Assembly (NCBI GenBank): GCA_016745315.1
Contig: CP066886.1
Location: 2,666,501-2,730,500, forward strand
Source: Arthrospira sp. PCC 9108
GTDB taxonomy: Bacteria; Cyanobacteriota; Cyanobacteriia; Cyanobacteriales; Microcoleaceae
DNA: 64,000 bases
Direction of reading: 5' to 3'
The position numbers and the translations under genes were made by a program. Below are positions 26,762 through 36,835 of the stretch, in pieces. Within the stretch, counting starts at the first letter, position 1; each line of letters opens with the position of its first letter. The notes below the pieces were generated by a model that was not told where the DNA came from, made no database searches, and worked only from the letters and a program-made list of their open reading frames with translations.

Positions 26762-27154
26762 TTACTGATTAATGGTGATTTTTTCTTCTAAGCAAGAACG
26801 CAGCATTCCGGCGTTGAATAGCATGGGTAGAAAATGGATACTATTAACTTCCCGAAAATAGAATAAAATCGGTACAGGCGACCAAAAAATCTCCCAGTTT
26901 GTCCATTCTCGATAGGGAAAACGCCGAATCATCTTACCTGAACGATATATATCTAAATCTGTGGGTGTAAACTGTAGGCGTATGGTGGCTGTCTGAATGG
27001 CTAGAAATAGTCCAAACAAAGAGACGGGTAGCGCTACCCATTTCAGAATCAGAAATAAGGGGATTGAACTAAGTACCAACACCACGGGAATGACGTAACT
27101 GGGGGGAAGTTCGACTATCGGAGGGAGTTGGGTGGTTTCTGAAGTTGTGGTCAT
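26762..27154 (-). CDS. DUF3119 family membrane protein
   Basis: About 130 residues from ATG 27154 (MTTTSETTQLPP); a longer ORF opens at 27211 but adds a basic stretch not expected for the family. Two close membrane helices are visible (VIPVVLVLSSIPLFLILKW and LPVSLFGLFLAIQTA), followed by a small domain with RRFPYREWTNWEIFW. DUF3119 is a cyanobacterial/plastid family without a known activity. It is convergent with gatB. Confidence 0.8.
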   Translation of the reverse strand: MTTTSETTQLPPIVELPPSYVIPVVLVLSSIPLFLILKWVALPVSLFGLFLAIQTATIRLQFTPTDLDIYRSGKMIRRFPYREWTNWEIFWSPVPILFYFREVNSIHFLPMLFNAGMLRSCLEEKITINQ

Positions 27155-27579
27155 AAGTGCTTGATCGTTTATTTTTGACGGTTTTCTATGACAATTTCTA
27201 GGTATATGCACAAAATGTCGATTTTGTCAAGTCGTGATTTTTTGGCCCTCTGGCGATCGCCTAAAACTCGTGCATCGTGAATTTTAAATTTTGGCGGTAA
27301 AATAATCACAACAGCGACGCAGTGGGGGTTTCAGCCATTATTTTTACAAATAGACACAGTAAGCCCTTGGAAGCGATTATTTTTAGAGTAGCACAACCCC
27401 TATAAACTCGTCAACAATTTGAGAGCAATTATCAATAAAATTGTAACAATTCTTAACGTCGATTGAAAATAAAAAACTCTTTCCCGAAAGATATTAGTAA
27501 AGTTTAACTATCAAGTTTTGTACAATAGACTTTTGAGTGAGGGATTATCAACGGATATTGTCGTATGATTCAGTCAAGG
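27155..27579. other. Intergenic region before the group II intron
   Basis: About 425 bp of AT-rich sequence holds one HIP1 octamer and no recognised gene or RNA. The intron begins at its right end. The exons flanking the intron do not read as a protein, so the insertion appears intergenic. Confidence 0.5.
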
Positions 27580-30162
27580 GTGCGAGACGTTCAGGCATGA
27601 AATAGGGATGAGATACCCGAAATAGCTGCCTGGTGGAGATTTCAGCCCCTTGGTTGAATACAAGAGGCTTGCCTCTGACCATCTCCATAACTGTTTATAT
27701 GTCCCAACGTTTGGTATAGAAATATACAAAACAAGGCAGGGAACCCAAGGTCAAAACGAACTAACTCATACAAATTCCTTATAGGAAGCCCAGAAATGGA
27801 TAAGTAAAGTTAGGAAATTAGGGTAACGGCGATAGCCACCCCCAGTTTTGGGAATCACAACCCCAGGATTGAAGCGGGGAACGGAAGGCGTGAAGTAGAA
27901 CCTACTACCAGATGCGACCACTGCCAACCATCCATGATTAGGGAAACCGAATGTCCGGCTTGAACCATCGTAAGAATTAAGTAGCGAAATAGGTTGACAC
28001 GCTGCGCTCAAAAGAGCAAGGGGAAGAGTAGGAATATCCTTGAATTACCTACATAGACCTTTAAAAGTACCCCGATGGAAAGGACAAATCTAAAGATGGA
28101 ATGCCCATATAAACGGAACGTTTTAAGTCCTCCTGGACTCTGATTATCTGGTCGAGATATCAGTAGGGATAAGTGTAACCGCAAGTCCTAGAGGATGTGA
28201 GAAGTGACCAGAAGCCAACGCCCAACTGTAATGGTAGGGATATGCTAACAGGTCACGGTTTGATTGTAAAGAAATAGAGCCTAGTAGGTGTACAAATGGC
28301 GATAGCGAGTTTAAAGAAAGGGTTTGGGAAACCAAAACCAATCAAGACTACGAACAACGCATGGAAGGCAGTCCCATGGACTAAGGTTCAACGGAAAGTT
28401 TTCAAGCTCCAAAAGAGTATATTTCAAGCAGCTAAATCGGGACAAGATGCAAAGGTAAGAAGGTGGCAACGTCTATTGGTGAAATCGTACTATGCCCGGC
28501 TCTTAGCAGTGCGGCGAGTGACCCAAGACAATCAAGGAAAGAAAACAGCCGGAGTGGATGGAATTATCGCAATTTCTCCTAAGCAAAGGTTTGAACTGAC
28601 TGAGAGAATCAAAGGAAATCTCAAAGCAAAAGCACTTAGAAGAGTGTGGATACCAAAACCCGGCAGGGATGAAAAACGCCCGTTGGGAATTCCCACAATC
28701 CAAGATAGAGCAAGGCAAGCCTTGGTCAAGTCGGCTCTCGAACCTGAATGGGAATCGAGATTTGAAGGCACTAGCTATGGGTTCCGACCCGGACGGTCAG
28801 CTCAGGACGCAATTGGTAGAATTTACACTGCCACAAATCAAGGACAATACTATGTTCTCGACGCTGATATAGCAAAATGCTTTGACCGAATAAACCATGA
28901 TTACCTACTGTCCAAAATTCATTGTCCAAGTATCCTGAAAAGAGACCTAAAACAATGGCTCAAAGCGGGTGTATTAGACAACGGTGTATTTGAGGATACA
29001 GAAGCAGGGACACCTCAAGGAGGGGTAATAAGTCCACTCCTAGCTAACATCGCACTGTTGGGTATGGCTAGGTTAATTGAAACAATGTATCCTAAAGTAA
29101 AAGGGGTTAAAGTTAAGGCTACCCTAATAAGATACGCCGATGATTTTGTAGTGATATCTCCATCACTAGAGATTATTGAACAGTGCAGGACTGCTATTTC
29201 TGAATGGCTAAAACCTGTAGGACTAGAAATAAAACCTGAAAAGACCCGAATATGTCACACACTTAAGCCTATTGAGTATAATGGCAAGATTGAGGAACCT
29301 GGGTTCGATTTTCTAGGATTCAATATCAGGCAATATCCCGTAGGAAAGTATAAATCCGGGAAAACAGGTGGGGCAGCAAGCCGATTAATCGGACATAAAA
29401 CCCTCATAAAACCCAGCCAAAAAGCAGTTAAAGCCCACACAGAAGCAATAAAAGGTGTAATCAAACAATATAGAACAGCACCTCAGTCAGCCCTGATAAG
29501 TAGACTAAACCCAATTGTTCAGGGATGGTCAAACTATTATTCAGCGGTAGTCTCAGTTGAGACCTTCAATAAGCTAGATGCAATAATCTGGCATATGTTA
29601 CGGGCATGGACAGTATCAAGATGCGAAAAGGCAAGTTATGAAAAACTGAGTAATTACTTTAGACCCGGAACGGTCAAGCTCAGTAATGGGAAAGAAAGAC
29701 AGGAAACTTGGTTATTCCAAACCAAGGATGGTCATCAGTTGTGGAAACATAGCTACACGCCGATTGTCAGACATACCCTAATACGCCCTGACGCAACACC
29801 ATACGACGGAAATTGGACTTACTGGGCAACCAGGAAAGGACAAGCAATCGATACACCAAATAGGGTAGCAAAACTACTCAAGAAGCAAAAAGGTAGATGT
29901 AACTGGTGTGGGCAATTCTTTACCCCGTCAGACTTAATTGAAGTAGACCATATTGTACCCAGAAGCCAAGGCGGAAAGGATGAATACAAGAATCTCCAAT
30001 TATTACATCGCCATTGCCACGATGATAAAACAGCTCTTGATGAAGAGATGATGCTGTACTCTTAACAAGGAGACGGTCAAACTAGGAGCCGTATGAGGTG
30101 AAAGTCTCAAGTACGGTTCTGAATGGGAGGGGATGGAGGTGACTCCATTCTCGACCCCTAAT
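27580..30162 (+). mobile_element. Group II intron, apparently complete
   Basis: The 5' end is GTGCGAG at 27580. About 700 nt of ribozyme domains I-III follow, then the intron-encoded protein in domain IV. Domain V is at 30086-30119, beginning GAGCCGTATGAGGTGAAAG and closing GTACGGTTC. Domain VI ends in an AT about 30161-30162. The same 5' start, domain V and 3' end recur in the deleted copy at 62-63 kb, which helps fix the borders. All parts for splicing and retrohoming seem present. Exact 3' end is uncertain by a few nt. Confidence 0.88.
28296..30065 (+). CDS. ltrA: Group II intron reverse transcriptase/maturase with HNH
   Basis: A 589-residue intron-encoded protein that helps splicing and copies the intron into DNA. 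The reverse transcriptase domain has fingers with RPLGIPTIQDRARQ, palm SYGFRPGRSAQDA, GTPQGGVISPLLANI, and the catalytic IRYADDFVVI (about residues 278-287). The maturase/X domain follows (LNPIVQGWSNYY). The C-terminus has an HNH endonuclease with zinc pair CNWCG, catalytic EVDHIVPRSQGG and HRHCHDD. Every domain expected for a mobile element is intact. Confidence 0.95.
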   Translation: MAIASLKKGFGKPKPIKTTNNAWKAVPWTKVQRKVFKLQKSIFQAAKSGQDAKVRRWQRLLVKSYYARLLAVRRVTQDNQGKKTAGVDGIIAISPKQRFELTERIKGNLKAKALRRVWIPKPGRDEKRPLGIPTIQDRARQALVKSALEPEWESRFEGTSYGFRPGRSAQDAIGRIYTATNQGQYYVLDADIAKCFDRINHDYLLSKIHCPSILKRDLKQWLKAGVLDNGVFEDTEAGTPQGGVISPLLANIALLGMARLIETMYPKVKGVKVKATLIRYADDFVVISPSLEIIEQCRTAISEWLKPVGLEIKPEKTRICHTLKPIEYNGKIEEPGFDFLGFNIRQYPVGKYKSGKTGGAASRLIGHKTLIKPSQKAVKAHTEAIKGVIKQYRTAPQSALISRLNPIVQGWSNYYSAVVSVETFNKLDAIIWHMLRAWTVSRCEKASYEKLSNYFRPGTVKLSNGKERQETWLFQTKDGHQLWKHSYTPIVRHTLIRPDATPYDGNWTYWATRKGQAIDTPNRVAKLLKKQKGRCNWCGQFFTPSDLIEVDHIVPRSQGGKDEYKNLQLLHRHCHDDKTALDEEMMLYS

Positions 30163-30290
30163 TTAAAGAACGATAGTTATTATTGGTGGTTATATGGTTT
30201 TGCAATCAGGTATTGAGCCATCAAGAGTCTTTGAGTGCCGTCTGTAGCGTCTGAGGCGCAAGTTAAAGTTATCAAATTGAGGTAAGTTAG

Positions 30291-32162
30291 ATGAAACATT
30301 ATGTTTGTGTGACCATTGGGATTAACCAGTATCAATTCCTGCAACCCCTGAGTTACGCCCAAAGGGATGCAGAAGCTCTCAATCATTTCTGGGCTCAAGA
30401 TGCTGGTTTTGCGAGCGATCGCTGTGTGTTGATCACGGATACGTCCCCGGAAACGTGGGATCTGCCTACTTATCCGAGCCGGGGAAACCTGTTAGACTGG
30501 ATGGAAAGTATCTGTCGAGAACAACTCCAGGCGGAAGATACCCTATTTTGCTTTTTCAGTGGCTACGGCATTCATCATAAGGGGCAAGATTATCTAATGC
30601 CTATTGATGGCAGCCCAGAGAACCTGGAGGAAACGGCTATCCCGATCAGCCTGCTGTTTAAGCATTTAAACAATGCACCTACGGATAATATATTACTGCT
30701 GTTGGATATTAACCGGACTCAGGGAGTGCAGGTAGGCGATCAGATTGGAAGGGAGACGATCGCCTTATCGGAAAAATTTAGGATTCCGACAATCTTATCT
30801 TGTCGTCCTGACGAGGTATCTAGGGAAACCTCTTCCCTACGAAATGGCTTTTTCACCGCCGCCCTATTAGAAGGGTTGAAATCAGGAAAATGTCAGACTC
30901 TGGCTGATTTGAAATCATTTTTAAGCGATCGCCTTCCCGAATTGACCGATCAACATTTACGACCGGTACAAAACCCAGTATTTGCGATCGCCACCGCAGA
31001 ACAGGCGCAATTGCTGCTACAACCTGAACCAGCCAAAGCCATGGCGGCGGCGGGAAACCATCAGAGCAATTCCGCGCTCAATTCCACTTTTGCACCTAAG
31101 CAAAATGGCAGCAACCCCTCAGCTTTACCCAATCTGAAGCTGTCTTCAACCATACCAAGCGCTCCGGTAAGCCGACCAGACGCCAGTGAAAACCCCACAG
31201 AATCATTAAATCAGGAGCAGGTCTCTGGATCATCAGATACACCAGACCCCAGCCAAAAGACCAATGAACAGCCCCAGGAAGAAATTATGTCAGACAGATC
31301 ATTCTTTCAACAGCTTATTATCTGGAGTGGTGCGATCGCTGTACTACTGTTATTGGGGGTATTCTATACTAACCGATCCCTATTCGTAGGTTCCCAAGCC
31401 TCCACTACCCCCTCTTTACCTCCTACGGAGTTATCCCAACCACCCACCCCGGAAACTACCGACCCCACAGAAACCGAAGCCCTAACGCCGCCAGAAGCTG
31501 TAGTTGGGGATGATACCCCTGTAACCCCTGCGCCCACTCCTGCTAACGGTGAACAGCTTTTACAGCAGGCTAGAATGATAGTTCAAAATACCTCGGCTTC
31601 TCGTTTGAGTCAGGCGATCGTCCAAGCTAATCAAATTCCTAATAACGACCCACTTTATCCTGAAGCGCAACTAGCTATCCAACGCTGGAGTCAAATGATT
31701 CTCGATATCGCCGAAGGACGGGCGGCTATGGGGAATTGGTCGGAAGCGATAGCAGCAGCATCTTTAGTCCCGGAAATTCAACGCCCCATTTATGAACAGG
31801 CGCAATTGCAAATTCAAAATTGGCAGCAACCTCTCACACAACTGCGGGAGAATGAAGCTAAAATTGAGGCGGCTCGCTCTCAAATTCGACCGGGACAGGC
31901 TTCTACTTATAGTAATGCGATCGCTGCTGTTTCTACCATTGGTCCGCAAGAATTGGGTTATGATCAGGCTACCGAAGCGATCGCTCGCTGGAGTGGTGAA
32001 ATTTGGAAACTGGCTCAGTCCCGCGCTCAAAATAATCAATTTGATGCAGCTATTTTGGCGGCCGTTTTAATTCCAGAGGGAACCCCACCATATACGGCGG
32101 CTCAACAGGCGATCGCTCAATGGACAGCCAGAACACAAAATCAAAATCAGACACAGAATTGA
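30291..32162 (+). CDS. Caspase-fold (orthocaspase-like) protein, catalytically dead
   Basis: A 623-residue protein with an N-terminal C14/caspase domain (about 1-235), a linker, one membrane helix (about 345-362, IIWSGAIAVLLLLGVFY), and a C-terminal helical region of repeated WSEAI/LAQSRAQ-type units. In active members the catalytic His lies in SGHG and Cys in DxC. Here they read SGYG (Y92) and LLLLDINRTQG (N141), so both catalytic residues are replaced. Tyr/Asn-type pseudo-orthocaspases are described in cyanobacteria. The domain is likely a binding or scaffold module on the membrane. The C-terminal repeats would lie across the membrane. A strong terminator follows. Confidence 0.85.
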   Translation: MKHYVCVTIGINQYQFLQPLSYAQRDAEALNHFWAQDAGFASDRCVLITDTSPETWDLPTYPSRGNLLDWMESICREQLQAEDTLFCFFSGYGIHHKGQDYLMPIDGSPENLEETAIPISLLFKHLNNAPTDNILLLLDINRTQGVQVGDQIGRETIALSEKFRIPTILSCRPDEVSRETSSLRNGFFTAALLEGLKSGKCQTLADLKSFLSDRLPELTDQHLRPVQNPVFAIATAEQAQLLLQPEPAKAMAAAGNHQSNSALNSTFAPKQNGSNPSALPNLKLSSTIPSAPVSRPDASENPTESLNQEQVSGSSDTPDPSQKTNEQPQEEIMSDRSFFQQLIIWSGAIAVLLLLGVFYTNRSLFVGSQASTTPSLPPTELSQPPTPETTDPTETEALTPPEAVVGDDTPVTPAPTPANGEQLLQQARMIVQNTSASRLSQAIVQANQIPNNDPLYPEAQLAIQRWSQMILDIAEGRAAMGNWSEAIAAASLVPEIQRPIYEQAQLQIQNWQQPLTQLRENEAKIEAARSQIRPGQASTYSNAIAAVSTIGPQELGYDQATEAIARWSGEIWKLAQSRAQNNQFDAAILAAVLIPEGTPPYTAAQQAIAQWTARTQNQNQTQN

Positions 32163-32202
32163 TCCGTTAATCCCCCCCAACTAAAAATATACCTCTGGTT
32201 AG

Positions 32203-32227
32203 AAGGCAGACAACACTTGTCTGCCTT
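32203..32227 (+). terminator. Strong hairpin after the pseudo-caspase gene
   Basis: AAGGCAGACAA (32203-32213) pairs perfectly with TTGTCTGCCTT (32217-32227) around a 3-nt loop, followed by ATCTTAT. It sits 40 nt after the stop codon. Confidence 0.75.
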
Positions 32228-32450
32228 ATCTTATAGCACAGAACAGATTCTTAGCCAAATTTAAGATAACTATTCCCGAAAACTCATAAATAGCCGGTTT
32301 ACTGAAAATATCGACTTAATTACAGTGAGATGAGCGAATTTACACACAATTGTTAAATTATGTTAACATATACATCAATGCTCACCTATTTTGATTGTTA
32401 GCACTCTCATTACACTGCTTAGATATTTAACCAGAACCGGAGCATTTTCG

Positions 32451-34712
32451 ATGACATCAGGGTTGCTTTATCAGTCTATTAAACGCTATTTCCGAGGTAT
32501 TAAACGCCCAAATATCCCTACTATATGGGCTTTGGGCGTGATGGGGTGTTTAAGTATGATCGCTTGGGGGTGGGTGTCTGACCAGCCGCTAATCAGCGAT
32601 TTTTTTCAGCAACTATATTTCCAACAACAAAACCCACCGCTGTGGTTAGAATTGCCGGATATTCCGAGTAGTTATTTATGGTTTCCCACCATTTTATTAA
32701 GTGCGATCGCCTGGATAATTACCAAGATTTACCCTAAACCAACAGCCATATCAAGGGCGATAATTGTCGCCATTATCTTAGCATTAACTATCCGTTATTT
32801 ACTATGGCGATCGTTCTCCACCCTCAACCTCAGCGACCCCCTCAATGGTTTATTTAGCCTCACTCTAATGGCTCTCGAAATTTACATTATTGGTGCTAAT
32901 ATCATTCAAATTTACCTAATTGTAAATAGCACCGATAGAAGTAGCCAAGCCGACCAACTCCAACAGTCAGTTATTCAACGCAAATTCACCCCAACCGTTG
33001 ATATTTTCATCCCCACCTACGACGAACCCTTATTTATTCTGAGGCGCACAATTATCGGCTGTCAAGCCTTAGACTATCACCCCAAAAAAGTCTACATATT
33101 AGACGACACAAACCGCCCCCAAGTTAAACAACTAGCCCAAGAATTAGGCTGTAATTATCTCACTAGACCTAATAACCTTCACGCCAAAGCCGGGAACCTT
33201 AATCATGCTTTGAAATTCACAAATGGCGAATTAATTACAGTCTTTGATGCCGATTTCATTCCCACCAAAAACTTCTTAACTAGAACAGTAGGATTTTTTC
33301 AAAATCCTAACACCGCCTTAGTCCAAACCCCCCAAACCTTTTATAACCCCGACCCAGTATCCAGAAATTTAGGATTAGAAAATATCATTACCCCCGAAGA
33401 AGAAGTATTTTATAGACATATACAACCATTAAAAGATGGTGCGGGTAGTGTAGTTTGTGCCGGGACATCATTTGTAGTTAAACGCACAGCATTAGAAGCC
33501 ATTGGCGGGTTTGTTACCGAATCAATTAGTGAAGACTATTTTACCGGAATTACCCTAGCCAGCAAAGGCTACAAACTCATTTATTTAAACGAAAAATTAA
33601 GCGCAGGTTTAGCCGCCGAAAGTATCACCGACCACCTTAATCAAAGAATGCGTTGGGCGCGCGGTACATTACAAGCCTTTTTTATCAACTCCAATCCTTT
33701 AACCATACCCGGTTTAACCCTCAGACAAAGATTAGCACATTTAGAAGGTTTGCTACATTGGTTTACTAGCATTTCCCGAATTTTTATCCTGTTAATGCCC
33801 TTAGCTTATCGGTTTTTAGGCGTGATTCCTATTAAAGCTAGTGTCGGGGATTTTATTTACTTTTTCATGCCATATTATCTAGTTTCTCTCCTGGCTTTTG
33901 CTTGGTTAAACCAAAAATCTCGGTCAGCCTTCCTGTCAGAAATTTATGCAATTTTCCAATCATTCCCCATGGCATTAACTGTAATTCAAGTCATGCTTAA
34001 TCCTTTTAAAGGTGGCTTTAAAGTAACCCCCAAAGGTAAAAGAAAGTCCGAATTTTCCGGCTCCTGGAAATTAGCATCACCTCTTATTGTCCTGTTAATA
34101 GCCACAATTGTCAGCCTGTTTTGGCATCATCAACTATTAGCATCAAATGTTGATAATGACCCCGGAGTCAATTTAGGCATCATCTGGAGTATTTACAACT
34201 TAGTAGTTTTAAGTGTATCTCTCCTAATTATCATAGATGCACCCCTACCAGATACCTATGACTGGTTCCAATTGCGTCGGTCTGTCAAACTCCAAATTTC
34301 TGACCAAGTTGTAGGGGGAATAACTCGTTATATTTCCGAAGTCGGTGCTGAAATTGTGGTCACAGAACCCGCCGCCTGGTCTATTCTTAACCACAAAAAT
34401 GGCAAACAAAAATCCGAATTTTTACCTTTACAAATGGAAATTATTGATGTACAATTAAACCTAGGGGGGAAAATTACTGATACTCAATGGAACGGTGAAT
34501 TTCCCACTATTCGGGTTGAGTTTGAAGCCCTAACAGTGTCGCAACATCGACAACTTGTAGAAATGCTGTTCTGTCGTCCAGGACAATGGCAAAACTTGTC
34601 AACTCCCGGAGAATTGCGATCGCTATGGTTATTGTTGAGAGTCTTACTTAAACCCAAGTTTATCTTTGACAGAAAACCACGAATAACAGCGATCGCAGTT
34701 CATCAACACTAA
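32451..34712 (+). CDS. Cellulose synthase-like glycosyltransferase (GT2, BcsA type)
   Basis: A processive family 2 glycosyltransferase that should polymerise a beta-glycan from UDP-sugar and pass it through the inner membrane. About four N-terminal membrane helices precede the catalytic domain. It carries ILDDTNRP, FDADFIPT, SEDYFTG and QRMRWARG, the D, DxD, ED and QxxRW set. Several C-terminal helices follow, then a PilZ-like segment (LRRSVKLQISD...YISEVG) that could bind c-di-GMP. A TTG at 32391 would give 773 residues. ATG 32451 is preferred because GGAG lies 9 nt before it. No bcsB/C partners are adjacent. Cellulose is the likely but unproven product. Confidence 0.88.
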   Translation: MTSGLLYQSIKRYFRGIKRPNIPTIWALGVMGCLSMIAWGWVSDQPLISDFFQQLYFQQQNPPLWLELPDIPSSYLWFPTILLSAIAWIITKIYPKPTAISRAIIVAIILALTIRYLLWRSFSTLNLSDPLNGLFSLTLMALEIYIIGANIIQIYLIVNSTDRSSQADQLQQSVIQRKFTPTVDIFIPTYDEPLFILRRTIIGCQALDYHPKKVYILDDTNRPQVKQLAQELGCNYLTRPNNLHAKAGNLNHALKFTNGELITVFDADFIPTKNFLTRTVGFFQNPNTALVQTPQTFYNPDPVSRNLGLENIITPEEEVFYRHIQPLKDGAGSVVCAGTSFVVKRTALEAIGGFVTESISEDYFTGITLASKGYKLIYLNEKLSAGLAAESITDHLNQRMRWARGTLQAFFINSNPLTIPGLTLRQRLAHLEGLLHWFTSISRIFILLMPLAYRFLGVIPIKASVGDFIYFFMPYYLVSLLAFAWLNQKSRSAFLSEIYAIFQSFPMALTVIQVMLNPFKGGFKVTPKGKRKSEFSGSWKLASPLIVLLIATIVSLFWHHQLLASNVDNDPGVNLGIIWSIYNLVVLSVSLLIIIDAPLPDTYDWFQLRRSVKLQISDQVVGGITRYISEVGAEIVVTEPAAWSILNHKNGKQKSEFLPLQMEIIDVQLNLGGKITDTQWNGEFPTIRVEFEALTVSQHRQLVEMLFCRPGQWQNLSTPGELRSLWLLLRVLLKPKFIFDRKPRITAIAVHQH

Positions 34713-34837
34713 TCGATAATCCATTATTTGACTCCCCAACTTGCCACAGACAGCTAGGGAGACCTTCACCGTGAAATCATAGCCGCCGCCTTGGTTGCCG
34801 GGCAAGCAAGCACCGGCAGACCGCGACTCCTCTAGGA

Positions 34838-35974
34838 TTAACCGCCCATCAGCGCCTGGGCCAGTCCAATGTAGAGCGGTATTCCCAAGGCGATCGCCAC
34901 TGGTGTGCCCACCGCTGTGGACGAGCCGATATAGGCCGAGGGATTCGCAGACGGGATACCCGCTCGTAAAGTGGGCGGCCCAGAGATGTCTGAACTCGAC
35001 GAGGCAATGACCGCCAGGATCACAACTCCCCCAAGGCTGAATCCCGTGACCACGTGGGCAATCATGCCGAGACCGAAAGCTATAAGCCCATGCAGCAACG
35101 GCGCGATAAAAGCATATACTGCGTACCATTGGGCTACCTTTCTCAGCTCACCAAGCCTTGCCGTCGCCTCCATACCCATTACCAGCATCAGTATTGAAAG
35201 CAGTCCCCGGAAGAGTGGCTCGTAGAAACTCTGAAAGACACTTTCCGGTCGGGTTAGCAATCCCAGAGCCAGACCAAGCAGCAATGCCGATAGGGCAGAA
35301 CCCTGGAGACTTTCCTTGATGATCGGCCATATCTCGACTCCCTGGTTGGCGCTACCGCGCTGCTGGCTGAGATACTCCTGCCTCGTCGTGGGATACTCCG
35401 GCTTGCTCGGATAATCCCCCGCAGCAACCGGCTGTTTACTCAGAGACTCGTGCTTGCTGAGAGACTCATCTGCCATATCGCTGTGCTTCTGCTTGCTGAC
35501 ATAAATACTAGCCAAAACGATCGCACTCACCAGCGCCGGGATATCCATAAACGGATAAAGTGCAGCCGCCCAAGCCTCGTATTCCATGCCTTGTTCTTCT
35601 AGTAGCGTCAGGGCTGCCGCCATCGTAGAGCCACTTACAGCACCAAACAAGCCCGCAGTTGCAATGGCATCCACCGTTTTTACATTCGGCAGCTTGGCTA
35701 AGGTGTAGCGCCCGATGAACACGATCACGATACCCGTTACCAGAGCGAAAACTGCAGGCAACAGCATCTCTGTCAGATTCGATCCACGGATCGCAATCCC
35801 CCCACTCAAGCCGACCTTCATCAGCAGCATGAAAACAACAAATTTATAAATCGCATCTGGAATTTGTAGTTGACTATTGACCGCCGCAATTACCATGCCA
35901 CCAATCAGAAAGCCTAGTGTCGGGGACTGCAACTGCGCCAGGAAGCGCGTTAAGAAACCGGACAAGAAATCCAC
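34838..35974 (-). CDS. sbtA: Sodium-dependent bicarbonate transporter SbtA
   Basis: High-affinity Na+/HCO3- symporter of the plasma membrane, part of the CO2-concentrating mechanism. At 378 residues it has two bundles of about five helices, with family segments SPTLGFLIGGMVIAA, GAVSGSTMAAALTLLE and ASSSSDISGPPTLRAG. The cytosolic loop between bundles (about 165-215) is hydrophilic with repeated ESLSK. Its DNA looks richer in G+C than neighbouring genes and favours GCC/CTC-type codons. It is divergent from its regulator gene sbtB, separated by 861 bp, rather than directly upstream of it as in many genomes. Confidence 0.95.
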   Translation of the reverse strand: MDFLSGFLTRFLAQLQSPTLGFLIGGMVIAAVNSQLQIPDAIYKFVVFMLLMKVGLSGGIAIRGSNLTEMLLPAVFALVTGIVIVFIGRYTLAKLPNVKTVDAIATAGLFGAVSGSTMAAALTLLEEQGMEYEAWAAALYPFMDIPALVSAIVLASIYVSKQKHSDMADESLSKHESLSKQPVAAGDYPSKPEYPTTRQEYLSQQRGSANQGVEIWPIIKESLQGSALSALLLGLALGLLTRPESVFQSFYEPLFRGLLSILMLVMGMEATARLGELRKVAQWYAVYAFIAPLLHGLIAFGLGMIAHVVTGFSLGGVVILAVIASSSSDISGPPTLRAGIPSANPSAYIGSSTAVGTPVAIALGIPLYIGLAQALMGG

Positions 35975-36835
35975 GATGTCATTACTCCTTAAATCAGATA
36001 TTAGGGGTCAGGACTGCAGGCAAGCGTAGCCTCCAATCCGTAGTTTTAGGCTTCCGGGTGAGCAGGGAGTCAACCCGCCACGAAAAATTCATCTCCATCC
36101 CGGTGCCTCGTGTGCTGGAAGATATCCAACAAAAGTCAAACCCAAGTCCGCCTGTGGGGCTTCACTCTTTTGGGTATTCGGCCAGAGCTGAACCATAGCC
36201 CTCTGGGGATGGTATTTCTTTCTCCCCACAGGGTTTAGAAGACCAGTTGCCCCCTAGGTTATTGTATAGACTTGAATCTATCGATATTGGCTTTTTATCT
36301 AGTTCAGTCTATGTGTTTAAGTTTATATGTAGAGCGACACAAATTTGCGATCGCTCTACATGGATCTGCTAAGTAATATCAAATGCAAATCATAAGTTTT
36401 CCTTTTATTATCAGAAAAATCCTATATCTGTGGTTAATGTAAATGGCGATCGCATAATTTTCTCTATTCCTTGCGATCGCCCCCACACCTGCCACAGCCT
36501 GGCGAACCCAGGCAACTCCCTCACCAGAAAGGTTTTTGCCCCCTCTCCAGTAGCTCGAATCGTCCCAGCCTTGCCCCCCTGTCGCCGCCCACTCAAATAT
36601 CTGCGGTGATCATATCCAAGATCTGCTCCGCTGTTGGATAGTTGCCCTAAAAAAACCTATTTATCTAACCATAAGTGTTTATTATCAAATCCTTCCGCTA
36701 ATCTGAGTCAATTTTTCTTCACAGAAGGTATTGGATTCGCGGATATTTGGCATAATCTTAAAAATATGGTTTAAAGCAAAACCATAGACTATTGTCTTTA
36801 ATTGTTCTAACAGAACCCATCAAGAGGTAACCCAG
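35975..36835. other. Divergent sbtA-sbtB intergenic region with inverted repeat
   Basis: An 861-bp region with no convincing gene. It contains a perfect 11-bp inverted repeat, ATGTAGAGCGA (36327-36337) and TCGCTCTACAT (36351-36361), around 13 nt. It should hold the promoters of both carbon genes and possibly sites for LysR-type regulators such as CmpR or NdhR, but none was assigned by consensus. The stretch 36411-36600 looks like decayed coding sequence without a recognisable family. Confidence 0.5.

Noticed and set aside
34644..35129. A 161-codon ORF antisense to the glycosyltransferase end and overlapping sbtA.
   Set aside because: It is a shadow of sbtA in another frame; sbtA has clear family motifs and membrane helices.
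36411..36596. A 61-codon minus-strand ORF in the sbtA-sbtB spacer.
   Set aside because: Composition is odd and no family is recognised. It was treated as possible decayed coding sequence, not a gene.
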